Shown here one piece after another: positions 38,294 through 48,290 of a stretch of 64,000 nt of DNA. The translations under genes and the position numbers were made by a program. Positions within the stretch are counted from its first letter, which is position 1, and each line of letters begins with the position of its first letter. The stretch covers positions 1 to 64,000 of the forward strand of contig JAETNQ010000009.1 in NCBI GenBank assembly GCA_021772075.1. Direction: 5' to 3'. The notes under the pieces were generated by a model, which had not been told where the DNA came from, did no database searches, and saw only the letters and a list, made by a program, of their open reading frames with translations. This stretch comes from Lachnospiraceae bacterium (GTDB lineage: Bacteria > Bacillota > Clostridia > Lachnospirales > Lachnospiraceae).

Positions 38294-39196
38294 ATGGATA
38301 CCAACACAAAATACTGCTCCGTATTCAATTCAGATTCTTCTGAAACGGTTGCATATAATAACCCTCTGTTCCCCGCCTATGTGGTATATGGACTCCTTTC
38401 CTCCTATCCGGACTATTCTTCCGTCAGCCACTGGCACAAGGATCTGGAGTTTATTCTGATAAAAAGGGGAACTATGACCTATAATGTAAACGGCCGGCTG
38501 ATTGAACTGGAGAAAGGCAGCGGAATCATGGTAAACAGCTATCAGCTCCATTATGGCTTTTCTGCGGAACATAACGAATGCGAATTTGTCTGCATCCTGC
38601 TCTCCCCGGAATTATTGCATGTGAACGGTTGGTTTTACCAGAACTACATTGAGCCTGTCACTGAAAATTCAGCATACCCTTACCTGTATCTTAGCCGGAA
38701 TGGTTGGAGGGCATCCATCATGGAAAAACTGGATGAGATTTATGGTTCTTTTGGCAAAATCCCCACAGAACCTTTATCCTATTTTGAATTGATGGAAGAT
38801 TATTTTATGCTCATGAAAATATTGTATGAAAATCTTGATATTGGAAGCCAGACCCGGAAACCGGAATCTCCCGACCTGTCTTCCCTCAGAAACATGATGA
38901 CCTACATAGAGGAACACTACATGGAACACATCACTCTGGCAGATATCGCCCTGTCCGGCGCCTGCTGCAAAAGTAAATGTTCCCTGCTCTTTAAAAAGTA
39001 TCTGCGCGATACCCCTATCACTTATACCACGAAACTCAGGCTGCGGAAAAGCCTTTCCACGCTGCTTGACTCAAATAGCAGCATCGCTGACATAGCCTAT
39101 GAATATGGTTTTGGCGGGGCAAGCTATTACTGCGAAACTTTCAAGAAATATTACGGAATGCCGCCACTGATATACAAAAAAAATCAGCCTTGTTGA
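38294..39196 (+). CDS. AraC-family regulator with cupin sensor
   Basis: A 300-residue regulator: an N-terminal cupin-like domain (SHWHKDLEFILIKRGTMTYN, VNGRLIELEKGSGIMVNSYQ) for ligand binding, and a C-terminal double helix-turn-helix (HITLADIALSGACCKSKCSL and SSIADIAYEYGFGGASYYCE). The ATG follows TGAGGTGATTTT. Placed divergent from the MATE pump, it is likely an inducer-dependent activator of that pump and of itself. Confidence 0.93.
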   Translation: MDTNTKYCSVFNSDSSETVAYNNPLFPAYVVYGLLSSYPDYSSVSHWHKDLEFILIKRGTMTYNVNGRLIELEKGSGIMVNSYQLHYGFSAEHNECEFVCILLSPELLHVNGWFYQNYIEPVTENSAYPYLYLSRNGWRASIMEKLDEIYGSFGKIPTEPLSYFELMEDYFMLMKILYENLDIGSQTRKPESPDLSSLRNMMTYIEEHYMEHITLADIALSGACCKSKCSLLFKKYLRDTPITYTTKLRLRKSLSTLLDSNSSIADIAYEYGFGGASYYCETFKKYYGMPPLIYKKNQPC

Positions 39197-39225
39197 TCTG
39201 GCAAAGCAAAATGAAATTAACGGAA

Positions 39226-39480
39226 TTACCCAAACACAAGAAAAGATAAACGCCTAAAATCCCTATCATTAAAAAATGCACCCAAACAATAGCCATCCTG
39301 AGGGGTTATCCCAAACAAGTCGCCTCCGGTTTTCTGGCTGATGGCATCTGCAATGTTTCTTGTCGTCCCGGAGCAGGAAAAATAAGCAATCAGTATTTTT
39401 ATGTCAGACCCTGAACTGCTACCTGGCGCAGTACCTCCGGCGTAAGCTACTCCAGCTCCTCCACTCACAGGCAATCCTTC
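39226..39480 (-). pseudogene. Flavodoxin fragment
   Basis: The frame contains IKILIAYFSCSGTTRNIADA, then ISQKTGGDLFGITPQ, the first strand and FMN phosphate loop of a flavodoxin. A glycine/serine linker precedes it, as in lipoprotein-type flavodoxins. It breaks off after about 40 residues of the domain. The upstream part of the open frame overlaps the zinc-ribbon gene out of frame. A broken gene, truncated at both ends. Confidence 0.6.
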
Positions 39481-39751
39481 TCCCAACAGTTCTAATTTCT
39501 TCGGGAAACTTAGGATAAAGTAAAACCTCATTATCTATTTCCCCTAATTCCACACTGTATTGACTACTCGTATATCCAATTTCATGCTGTAATCTTATAA
39601 TAAATTGTTGGCAATCCGGACAAAATCCGGACACTATATTATAACCTTCATCATAATCTTCCTCTTCATTTGGGACAGGATAACAATCTTCATACCATTC
39701 ATCCCAATTTACACTAATCCCTATTCCACAATACGGACACACCATATCCAT
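39419..39751 (-). pseudogene. Truncated zinc-ribbon protein (possibly DUF4145 type)
   Basis: The N-terminus is a clear zinc ribbon: CPYCGIGISVNW and, 30 residues on, GFCPDCQQF. The segment up to VLLYPKFPEE is like the start of DUF4145-type proteins. After that the frame becomes Arg/Trp-rich and overlaps the flavodoxin remnant, so the natural C-terminal domain was probably lost at a junction near 39480-39510. It may still be expressed as a short protein. Confidence 0.5.
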
Positions 39752-39805
39752 TCCTCCGTTCTCATATTTAATCTATCAATTGCAAAATCAATATGACCTA
39801 GCAAA

Positions 39806-39970
39806 TTACATAATTTCGAAATATTTCAACGTCTCCTTTATTACTTCCACTTTCTCTGCCGTTGGATGCTTCCTCGGCTGTTTCAACTCCTCTACCGTAT
39901 TAGGAGCATCATGCATTGGCAATCCTAAATCCCGTTTTACCTCTGCGAAATATGTGGCATGTACTCTTTA
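39806..39970 (-). pseudogene. C-terminal remnant of an unidentified gene
   Basis: In the frame ending at 39806 the minus strand reads VHATYFAEVKRDLGLPMHDA, PNTVEELKQPRKHPTAEKVE and VIKETLKYFEIM before TAA: 50-odd coherent codons with no start, preceded by a stop. A segment in a different frame just before (VASRMIKEY) may belong to it, implying a frameshift. I do not recognise the family. The last helix resembles that of the short ORF at 44848-44955. Confidence 0.4.
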
Positions 39971-39971
39971 A

Positions 39972-41024
39972 TCATCCTGGAGGCAACTCTCTCTTTCGGC
40001 TTATACGCTTACCTTTTTTCTTTATTGTACTATGAATATTTTTAATACTTTCCAAATATTCTTCTTCGACCGGCGATAAGTTCTGTTCTTGATATTTCCT
40101 ATATTCTTCTGTTGCTTTTTCAATTGCCTGTGCATGACTAATTGTTCCAGCTCCTTGCAACACTTTTTCACCTGTTGTTTTTAAAACATTATCAAGGTAT
40201 TCTACATAATCTGCCATATACATAGGATTGTGGCGCATAGCTTGAATCTCCGCAAAATCAAAATATCCCGATACAATATTATTTAGGATCTTTAACTCTT
40301 CATCATTGAGATAATTTTTTGCAATACTGATATCTTTCCCTACAGGAAAATCACCAGGAAAACTTTTCAATCCCATAAAAGGCTGACTGGCGTCCGCACG
40401 CTCGTATATAACTTCTGCTGCTGTATGTCCGTGTGCCGCATAGTGTAATTTATTTTGTACCATTTTAAAAAATGCAATGGATTCACTACTCTTGGGATCA
40501 TAATCAACACTTGTTGCATAAAGGTCAAGTACCTGTCGGTACATAACTTTTTCAGATGAGCGAATATCCCGAATACGGTCTAATAACTCTTTCCAGTAAT
40601 TACCGCCACCCAGATTTTTCAGTCGTTCATCATCCATCGTAAAGCCTTTTATCATGTACTCTTTTAATCGTTCGGTAGCCCATCGACGAAAATTTGTAGC
40701 AATCTTGGATTTCACTCTATATCCAAGAGAAATAATCATGTCAAGATTATAATGAATTGTATTATAGTTTTTTCCATCAGTTGCAGTTGTTCGGAATTTC
40801 CGAACAACTGACTCTTCATCCAATTCTTCCTCTTCAAATATGTGCTTGATGTGTTCACTGATATTGGATTTACTAGTTTGATAAAGTTCACATAATTGTG
40901 TCTGCGTAAGCCAAACAGTCTCATCTTCAAATTTAACGTCTATTTTCGTCTGTCCATCTTCCGTTTGATATATGATAATTTCGCTCCCTATAATATTTAG
41001 ATTATCTTTGTTGTCCTCCACCAT
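39972..41024 (-). CDS. RhuM-family protein
   Basis: A 350-residue virulence-RhuM-type protein: VKFEDETVWLTQTQLCELYQ, a conserved Bro-N-like/HTH region VVRKFRTTATDGKNYNTIHY, then NLDMIISLGYRVKSKIATNF and RRWATERLKEYMIKGF. First noted in a Salmonella pathogenicity island, the family is now met mostly in defence and mobile islands, with no settled activity. It lies 42 bp downstream of the STAND gene in the same direction. Base composition is AT-rich like the rest of the island. Confidence 0.9.
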   Translation of the reverse strand: MVEDNKDNLNIIGSEIIIYQTEDGQTKIDVKFEDETVWLTQTQLCELYQTSKSNISEHIKHIFEEEELDEESVVRKFRTTATDGKNYNTIHYNLDMIISLGYRVKSKIATNFRRWATERLKEYMIKGFTMDDERLKNLGGGNYWKELLDRIRDIRSSEKVMYRQVLDLYATSVDYDPKSSESIAFFKMVQNKLHYAAHGHTAAEVIYERADASQPFMGLKSFPGDFPVGKDISIAKNYLNDEELKILNNIVSGYFDFAEIQAMRHNPMYMADYVEYLDNVLKTTGEKVLQGAGTISHAQAIEKATEEYRKYQEQNLSPVEEEYLESIKNIHSTIKKKGKRISRKRELPPG

Positions 41025-41066
41025 TCAGTCCCCTTTCTGTTTTCTATTTTTTCATGTATTTTTTAA

Positions 41067-44000
41067 TCACCCTCTTAAGATTTCATCAATTTGTTCAGAT
41101 TCAATTTTCTTTTTTAAATAACCAATCTGTGTTTCGATATGATTTTTATGCTTTATCCATTTTAAACCTATAAAACTTGAAAGCAATGATTCCAAAAACT
41201 CAATCCAAGCAGAATACATAGGTACTGCACTACCCGACCAACTGCAGGAAGTAGGGGTTAATGGAATCTTTTTAAAATCTTCAAACAATGGATTATTTTC
41301 AAGGAACAGCAAAACATATTCCTTTTTTCTTTCGATTTCTAATTTTGATATAACTGAAAATAAGCAATACATTTTTGTTCCGTCATTAGAGAACATTCGA
41401 ATGCATTGACGAATCCACTCGTCTTGTCTCCCCAATAGATTTTGCCCATTTTGGATTGGTAATAATAAAGACTCCAAAAAATGTGGTACTGATATCCTGG
41501 GAAACCGACAATTCTTCAATAGCTGTTCAAAAATCTTATTATATATTTGTCTAAAGTCATTCAAATCAAAAAAACAGCGATGCCTTTTTTGATAGCCAAT
41601 AAAAGAGCCATTATTTTTATTTATTAAACAACCTATATATTTATCCAGTATAGAAGGTCTAACCAAATATATTTCTTTCAAAAATTGTCCGTTATAATCA
41701 GAGTGATTATCATACAACAGCATGGCACAATAAATTTCTTCAAGCAATTCCAAATCACAATTGTATTTTTGAAGTACTTCCTGCGGTGTATTATGATAAC
41801 CATTAAATAGCAAACCAAAATAAATGTGCACTATAAAGGGTGAATACTCCCTCTTAGCTAAAATAATTTTACTTCCATTTATCAAAGCTTGCTCATCTAT
41901 TACATTATATTTCTCAAGAAAATCCACATCTCGCATTGAGGATGAAGTAATATCTCTGTCAGAAGTATCTTTCAAAAAGCTATAAAGCCTACCTAAATGA
42001 TTTTGAGTAATTAACTCTGGCGGCAATTCATGATAATAGGCATACACCCAAGCATTTTTCTGACTATATTCTTCACTAACAATAATTTGGTAAACTTCTG
42101 AATCGGACAATAAGGAAAAAAGTATGTCAATCAGATGATATGGGTGTAAATTGTTTGGTGTATCTTGCTCTATGTAATATTTAATTGCATCAACATAACA
42201 ATCTTTTTGAAGAGAAATAACATCAAAGGCAATTCCTAAGCCTTCTCCAACCTCCCAAGATGTATGATCATCAAATTCAGAGATATCATTACAAACATTG
42301 ATTAACTCCTTGAACATTTCTAAATCACAATTAGAAACGTATTGATTAATCGCTTGCCATTTTAATTGTCTATATCCTTCATAACCAACTTCTTCTGTAT
42401 AGTCTGGTCCTTTAATAAGCAAATATAGTTGAAAATATTTTCCTACAAAATATTTAGCAAATGCCGTTTCACAAGAAATGTTCCTACAACCGAAAACATG
42501 TGCTATTTTGTTGACTAATAGACAATTTCCTAACTCATCTGGCGAAAAATGTGACTCCAAAATTGATTCGATATATTTTAAGTCAAACTGTAGAACCGGA
42601 ATACTTATATCCTCGATAATGCCACCATAAGAACTAAGGACTTTCCTAACTTTTGCTCTATACTTTTCAATTTCACACAAAGAGGATAAAGATTCCCAAA
42701 TTAGCTTTCGATAATTTTCCACTCCTTCAGATATGACTAATGGAATTTGATATATTGTTAATGTATTCTTTCGTCCTCCCTCCGCTGGTGAAAAATGCAA
42801 TTTTAAAAATTCTTCTGCTATTTGCAAAAAAAGAAGAGCAACAGATTCTTGTTTCCAGTCATCTGAAAATTCTTTCATCTTCTCAAAAAAAGTTACTTGT
42901 GTATAAAAACCATAGTGTTCAGAGTCTTTATTAATACCAAAATATAGATTAACTGCATGATAAAATTCCATATATAAATCTAGTCGCTTAAAATAATACT
43001 GAAAAAACAAATCACAAGCTGTTGGAAAATCAATCATATCTGCAAAACCACCAAGAATTTTAATGATATCATCTGTTACATTCTGGTAGTTTTTCCCTTT
43101 CCCAGTATCAATATTACACCATTCACAAATCACTCCTTCTTCAGATTCAATTTTATTTTGCAAAATCAGAAGTGTTTCGGTGGGATTAATACGAAAAAAC
43201 ACTTTGACAAATTCGAAAAAAGCTGGCGATTTTTCTATTGATAATTCATCCCATAATAATTTTATTTCTTTCTCAACAAAATTGAAAAGAGTTTCATTTC
43301 TAAATATATTAAGCAGTGTATTAACGGAGGAAATGGTTCGCTCTCTATAACTTTGAAAACAAGCTTTAATCATTTCCGACAAACCAATTAGTTTCTTATC
43401 AAAGAAAACATACTTTAACAAATAATTAGATAAACATTGCTCAGAAAAACGAACGGCTTTATCATTGCAAATATCTACAATTTCCAACTCGTGAAGTATA
43501 TGTACGTTTTCAATAAAATCATCTCGATTTAATCCTTTTTCATATAAAATCGGCAAAAATGCATCCATGTGTTCCAAATGGATTGCTTCTAGAAAAGCAA
43601 CTATACCCGCAGTCATACACATGTTTTTGTTGAGAAGTAATTGATTATCCTCTAAAAAACATCCATAATAATCTTCATATAATTGCGACACATCATTAAT
43701 AGAATCCAAACGATTCGAATTGCACGCTACCTTCCCTGCAAGTATAGCAATACGAGCATTTCCCTCTGCAATTCTTATGACTCTTTCTTGATATTCTTGA
43801 TTTAGAATACCCAATGAAGTTTCGAGCAATTTCTTAATCTCATCATCTGAGAATACATTTATGTTTACGATTTCATACGAAGTAATTTCTCGAACATCCT
43901 TTATTACTTTCTGTAGTGCATAGTCCCTCACCGTAATTAGTATTTTTACGTTATATCCCTCTGGTTTCATACTAACATAACGAATAATATGCTGTAATCC

Positions 44001-44810
44001 CGACAATTGATTTGCATCATCAATAAAAAGAAAATAGTTTCCGGGTCTATCTATAAAAAGTTTCAAATCCTCGTATATTGGTAACGCATTACTGTGAATG
44101 CAGTAAACCTTCTCATTATCAGCCTCTGGGTGATTTTTCACATAATGCAAAGCTAAACGAGTTTTTCCCGTTCCTGCTGAGCCGTTGAGAATAACAACAT
44201 CCGCTTTCAGATAAGCAGTGTCAATATCTTTAAATTCCTTTTCTCTGAATAAAAATTTAGTATCAACTGGTGCCGCCATTCTATTTGAATTATAACTATT
44301 AACAAAATCATCATACGATTGTATTTGCCCCGTACTTATTGATATTCCCAAAAAATCACGAGAAAGATTATGATGGAAAAGATATATGTCTTCTGCAAGC
44401 TTATCAATCCCGATAACTGTAAGTTTAATTCCAATATCTTCACATAAAGCTTTTATCTCACTATCTTGAAGAGGTGTAAGATTCGATGAAGTATGGCAAT
44501 ATATAATTTCAGAAATTTTATCATGCGGAACGCCTGTCTTTGACGTATCAAGACATTTTTCAAGATCACCCTTAATTTTTGCAAATAAGTTTCTCTTTTG
44601 AGTTGTATATTCTACAAAAACATACTTTCCATTTGATGCAATAAAATAAGTATCCGGTGTACCCAAAGTGGTCTTTCGTGTACCTGCCTCTCCGCCAAGA
44701 GATACTATATTCGAATAGCCTATTTTATATAAATAAGAATCACAAAGATTTTGAAATGATCCTGCATCCAATTGAAGTATTTTTTGTTTAATACTTTCAA
44801 TATTAGCCAT
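41067..44810 (-). CDS. STAND NTPase with nuclease-like N-terminal domain (Avs-like defence candidate)
   Basis: A 1247-residue protein. Residues 1-150: a restriction-endonuclease-like domain (LDAGSFQNLCDSYLYKIGYS; TPDTYF with Asp near 53; KYVFVEYTTQK with Glu near 67, but Thr where the ExK lysine is expected). Residues 180-400: a STAND-type ATPase with Walker A GSAGTGKT (210-217), Walker B FLFIDD (260-265) and ITVRD. Residues 400-1247: a long helical region without recognised repeats, the likely sensor. This plan matches antiviral Avs proteins, in which target binding by the C-terminus triggers oligomerisation and the N-terminal effector. Start ATG 44810 after GAGG. No phage target can be inferred. 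Confidence 0.75.
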   Translation of the reverse strand: MANIESIKQKILQLDAGSFQNLCDSYLYKIGYSNIVSLGGEAGTRKTTLGTPDTYFIASNGKYVFVEYTTQKRNLFAKIKGDLEKCLDTSKTGVPHDKISEIIYCHTSSNLTPLQDSEIKALCEDIGIKLTVIGIDKLAEDIYLFHHNLSRDFLGISISTGQIQSYDDFVNSYNSNRMAAPVDTKFLFREKEFKDIDTAYLKADVVILNGSAGTGKTRLALHYVKNHPEADNEKVYCIHSNALPIYEDLKLFIDRPGNYFLFIDDANQLSGLQHIIRYVSMKPEGYNVKILITVRDYALQKVIKDVREITSYEIVNINVFSDDEIKKLLETSLGILNQEYQERVIRIAEGNARIAILAGKVACNSNRLDSINDVSQLYEDYYGCFLEDNQLLLNKNMCMTAGIVAFLEAIHLEHMDAFLPILYEKGLNRDDFIENVHILHELEIVDICNDKAVRFSEQCLSNYLLKYVFFDKKLIGLSEMIKACFQSYRERTISSVNTLLNIFRNETLFNFVEKEIKLLWDELSIEKSPAFFEFVKVFFRINPTETLLILQNKIESEEGVICEWCNIDTGKGKNYQNVTDDIIKILGGFADMIDFPTACDLFFQYYFKRLDLYMEFYHAVNLYFGINKDSEHYGFYTQVTFFEKMKEFSDDWKQESVALLFLQIAEEFLKLHFSPAEGGRKNTLTIYQIPLVISEGVENYRKLIWESLSSLCEIEKYRAKVRKVLSSYGGIIEDISIPVLQFDLKYIESILESHFSPDELGNCLLVNKIAHVFGCRNISCETAFAKYFVGKYFQLYLLIKGPDYTEEVGYEGYRQLKWQAINQYVSNCDLEMFKELINVCNDISEFDDHTSWEVGEGLGIAFDVISLQKDCYVDAIKYYIEQDTPNNLHPYHLIDILFSLLSDSEVYQIIVSEEYSQKNAWVYAYYHELPPELITQNHLGRLYSFLKDTSDRDITSSSMRDVDFLEKYNVIDEQALINGSKIILAKREYSPFIVHIYFGLLFNGYHNTPQEVLQKYNCDLELLEEIYCAMLLYDNHSDYNGQFLKEIYLVRPSILDKYIGCLINKNNGSFIGYQKRHRCFFDLNDFRQIYNKIFEQLLKNCRFPRISVPHFLESLLLPIQNGQNLLGRQDEWIRQCIRMFSNDGTKMYCLFSVISKLEIERKKEYVLLFLENNPLFEDFKKIPLTPTSCSWSGSAVPMYSAWIEFLESLLSSFIGLKWIKHKNHIETQIGYLKKKIESEQIDEILRG

Positions 44811-44847
44811 AATCAACACCTCTACTATTAGAAATCCTTTTGTTCCA

Positions 44848-44955
44848 CTAAATCATCTTAAAATATCTTAACGCATCTTCGATTGCCTGTTCCTTTTCTG
44901 GTGGCATTTGTGGAACTTTTGATTCTTTTTCATCTAAATTATAATTGATACTCAT
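44848..44955 (-). CDS. Possible 35-residue small protein in the defence island
   Basis: The ORF MSINYNLDEKESKVPQMPPE, then KEQAIEDALRYFKMI, fills the gap between the subtilase and the STAND gene. It has no good ribosome site, but its C-terminal helix resembles the remnant at 39806. It may be the last part of a larger lost protein or a tiny accessory factor. Composition is acidic with an amphipathic end. Confidence 0.35.
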   Translation of the reverse strand: MSINYNLDEKESKVPQMPPEKEQAIEDALRYFKMI

Positions 44956-45004
44956 TCTTCAGCGCAATCATTAAACTATGCACTTAACCATTTCATTGTA
45001 TTCT

Positions 45005-47251
45005 CTATTCAAATTCAATTTCTTCTTCTGCCTTACTGTATACATCAATCCGGTTTTCTATATCGATTCTATTGACAAGCCATCCTCTTACCATACACAA
45101 TTTTATAAATTCATCAATACGATTTACACCATTCATCTCCTTTAACGTAACAACTACACCAAATTGTAATCCTCTTCCTGCTTTTGGAGCAAGTCGTTCC
45201 TTTGTTTTAATGCTCAATCCCCACATTCCCGCTGGATAAGCTTTTCGAGGTCTTGCATTTTCTTTAATTGCCTCACTAATATGTTTTATATTATCCCATT
45301 TTCGATACAATTTACGTGCATCGTCTTCATAAATATTTTGAATCCCTTCATCTGCTTGTTTGTTGTAATCTATGGATTTAATTGTGGCTTTTCCATCTTT
45401 TTCAATTATTCGTCCAAAATAGAGATCCATTTCTGTACTTGTATAATCTACACCCTGATTTCTATCGCTTTTGGGAAAATATGCCAATGTTGCCTTTGCG
45501 AAAAAAGGATGTGCATTCATATCTTGTGGAACAGGAAGATTATACGTATATGTTTCATATTCATCAATGGTTCCATTCATAATAAACCTGATTTCATCAT
45601 CTTTTGAATGTGTAATATCCTCAATACGTTTTGGTACAACCCCATACCCCATAGCAAAATATTTATTATCCTGACGATTCCATCCTGCCGCAGAATCAAT
45701 TATCAGTGCTTTTGCAACTTCTCTGCTTAATCCTACAATATGGATAAGATATGCCATTTTTCTTGTAATCCAAGGTGCGGCAAATGAAGTTCCACATACT
45801 GCTGCCATGCCTAAAGGTTCACAAACTGTAATTTTTTCCTGCTTATCTCCCCCATAGTAGCAAATATCCGGTTTATAAAAGAAAGATAATACAGGTCCTA
45901 CCCTTGTATATGAAGCTGGTTTACCATTAAAATCAACAGCATTAACTATTAATGAGTTAAGCGAATCTGCTGGAGCACCTATTTTCACTGTTCCTGTCAT
46001 TTTTCTTGTTTTATTTGTCCCTGCGACAACAAATATCACATCATACTCACATTGAATCTTATCTAATTCTGCTGCTTCGGGTGATATAAAATTGGGATCA
46101 ATTTCCATCGCCGATCCTAATGAAAGATTCCATACCTTAATATCTCTGTTACTCGCTATGATATCTCTAATCATTTTAAGAATGGTAAACGAACTGAATC
46201 CCCCTGCTGTTGCTACTCCAAAATGTCTTACCCTAAATCGTCCGCAACCATCATCCAGTTTTGGATTAAAAGCTGGTCCATCCACAATTATTGAAGTTAC
46301 CGCTGTTCCATGGAAACGATCTTCTGTAGTAATTGTAATGTTCGGATCAACCATATTGTGTGAAACAACCCAATTATGAAAATATACCCTTTTGTCAAAT
46401 TGAGTATCGATAACACCAACTGTTGGCTCATTTGTGGGTTTGGGAATCGATATTATATTTTCTGACTCATCTTTCACAATATCTTCATCGATAACAATTT
46501 CTGCCAAATCTCTAACATGCATAGCAATCAAATATGGGGCATTATTTTGCAAAATCTGAATTTCTCTACTGTCAAGTCTAAGAGTTGTTTCATCAATCAT
46601 TTTAGCTTGTATCATATCAATGCCAAATTTACTTAATAATTCTACTGTATTTACCCCTGTTTTATAAATCGTTACAATGGATCTATCTTTGATTGTTTCT
46701 TCCACACGATCTAATCTAAAATTTTCTACATAATTAGAATCTACAACTACTCGTAAGAAACTAGATTTAGCCATTATATTTACATTATATTTTCCACTAT
46801 TTATTAATTGAGTATCTTTATCTGTTATTTCACCATTATAATATTTATTTAAAACCAATTCACATTTTTCTAAATATTGTATTGATTTTTGTAATGCTTC
46901 AAAAGAAATAAAATAAGTAAAAACATGCTTCTTTACTTTTTCATTTTTTGCATTATTCTCATCCACAAATTTTGCCCCTCTAATCGACATGTTGGGATGT
47001 GAATTTTTTTCTCCAAGCAAAATCTGCAACCTATTGCTCTTTGCAACAATACACTTATAATGAACGCTAATTAGAACTCCACCTATCGTCATTTCATTTT
47101 TCCAATAGATCTCTAATTGTTTTAACTGTTGTTTCATATTTCCGACGTGCTCTGCTGTAACTTTTGAACCTTTTGGAAGATTCGTCGTTCCAAAACCATT
47201 CACGTTTTTCCGCTTCTGAAACTGTCCTCTAAGTTGTAATATATTATTCAT
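45005..47251 (-). CDS. ietS: Subtilisin-like protease, IetS type
   Basis: A 748-residue S8 peptidase with the triad Asp282 (VGVIDTQFD), His314 (RFHGTAVTS) and Ser489 (CGTSFAAPW). No signal peptide is present, so it is cytoplasmic. About 270 N-terminal residues precede the protease domain, and a 190-residue C-terminal part follows. Its start overlaps the AAA+ gene by 8 bp. This gene pair is the IetAS arrangement, reported both in plasmid exclusion and in antiphage defence. I infer that the ATPase gates or delivers substrates to the protease. Confidence 0.85.
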   Translation of the reverse strand: MNNILQLRGQFQKRKNVNGFGTTNLPKGSKVTAEHVGNMKQQLKQLEIYWKNEMTIGGVLISVHYKCIVAKSNRLQILLGEKNSHPNMSIRGAKFVDENNAKNEKVKKHVFTYFISFEALQKSIQYLEKCELVLNKYYNGEITDKDTQLINSGKYNVNIMAKSSFLRVVVDSNYVENFRLDRVEETIKDRSIVTIYKTGVNTVELLSKFGIDMIQAKMIDETTLRLDSREIQILQNNAPYLIAMHVRDLAEIVIDEDIVKDESENIISIPKPTNEPTVGVIDTQFDKRVYFHNWVVSHNMVDPNITITTEDRFHGTAVTSIIVDGPAFNPKLDDGCGRFRVRHFGVATAGGFSSFTILKMIRDIIASNRDIKVWNLSLGSAMEIDPNFISPEAAELDKIQCEYDVIFVVAGTNKTRKMTGTVKIGAPADSLNSLIVNAVDFNGKPASYTRVGPVLSFFYKPDICYYGGDKQEKITVCEPLGMAAVCGTSFAAPWITRKMAYLIHIVGLSREVAKALIIDSAAGWNRQDNKYFAMGYGVVPKRIEDITHSKDDEIRFIMNGTIDEYETYTYNLPVPQDMNAHPFFAKATLAYFPKSDRNQGVDYTSTEMDLYFGRIIEKDGKATIKSIDYNKQADEGIQNIYEDDARKLYRKWDNIKHISEAIKENARPRKAYPAGMWGLSIKTKERLAPKAGRGLQFGVVVTLKEMNGVNRIDEFIKLCMVRGWLVNRIDIENRIDVYSKAEEEIEFE

Positions 47252-48290
47252 CCGCGCTCTCCTTAAGTTCTCTAGCTACAGTGCTCTTAGGAATCCTCGA
47301 TAAAATTTCTATTTCTCTAATTGTAAATTTCTGAGATTTTAATTCTTTCAAATCTTGGGGCTGTTTACCATTAACTGCATAGTACAATCGTCTAAAATAA
47401 TCCATTCCATCATCAGGATCGCTAAACGCAACCGCTGTCCTTATTAAATTTTTTAAATCTCCCGGATATGGAATTGGTTCCATCAATCCAATGATTTTAC
47501 GGAATAAGCGGATATCCTTATTTGCTAATTTAAATTTCACTAAAAACTTATTTAAAAATTCTTCTGAGATTGACATTAAATCTCCTTTTGTATATCTGTT
47601 GAAATCTATCACAGAATCAAATCTTCTAATTAAAGCTTTATCAAAATGTTCATATAAATTGGTTGTCGCAACTAGTACAACTCTTTCATCCATATAATCC
47701 ATTCCTTTAAGCATAGAAGATGTCGCTCTTCCCATTTCTCGCAAATCATTTGTATTAGTTCTGTCTAATGCAATCGCATCTATTTCATCAAATAGTATTA
47801 TTACATTTTCTGGATGAACCAAATTATTTATTTCTTTAAATAAAGACGAAATATTTTTTTGCGTCTGCCCTAATTTACTATCAATAACAGCAGCAAAATC
47901 CACCATATAAATATCTCGATTTAAGATACGAGACAATTGTTTGACCGCTTCCGTTTTCCCTGTTCCCGGCGCTCCTTGAAATAGGAATTTATTTATTCCA
48001 GCTTTATGCGCAACTGCATGTACAATTCCAAGAATATCCTGTGTAACCGGATCCGGAAGCCATAAACTGTCTCCAGATGATTCAACTTTTTCAAATAACG
48101 CCGAGTCATTTTCACTCATTTGAGGCACAAATGTATTCGCATTTGACATTAATGCCATAATATACTCAGCTAATTGATAATCTCCTGATTCATCAAAGTC
48201 TTTTGCAATCTCATAAGCTTCACTCCTAAAACCTGCATCATTTTCTTCTGAATAATATTTTATCAAATTAAGAACGCTTTTCTTCTTCAT
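47244..48290 (-). CDS. ietA: AAA+ ATPase, IetA type
   Basis: A 348-residue classical AAA ATPase: Walker A GAPGTGKT (106-113), Walker B VIILFDEID (163-171), sensor ATTN, and arginine finger region ALIRRFD. An N-terminal helical segment of 75 residues and a C-terminal helical lid plus a short HTH-like end (FTIREIEILSRIPKSTVARE) follow the family plan. The ATG follows AGGAGTGGCGCATT. It is the first gene of the ietAS operon, with a near-consensus promoter just upstream. Confidence 0.87.
   Translation of the reverse strand: MKKKSVLNLIKYYSEENDAGFRSEAYEIAKDFDESGDYQLAEYIMALMSNANTFVPQMSENDSALFEKVESSGDSLWLPDPVTQDILGIVHAVAHKAGINKFLFQGAPGTGKTEAVKQLSRILNRDIYMVDFAAVIDSKLGQTQKNISSLFKEINNLVHPENVIILFDEIDAIALDRTNTNDLREMGRATSSMLKGMDYMDERVVLVATTNLYEHFDKALIRRFDSVIDFNRYTKGDLMSISEEFLNKFLVKFKLANKDIRLFRKIIGLMEPIPYPGDLKNLIRTAVAFSDPDDGMDYFRRLYYAVNGKQPQDLKELKSQKFTIREIEILSRIPKSTVARELKESADE

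Noticed and set aside
39197..41066. Attachment site or integrase marking the defence island edge
   Set aside because: No direct repeat shared between the 39-40 kb and 48.3-48.7 kb borders was seen, and there is no tRNA or integrase gene.
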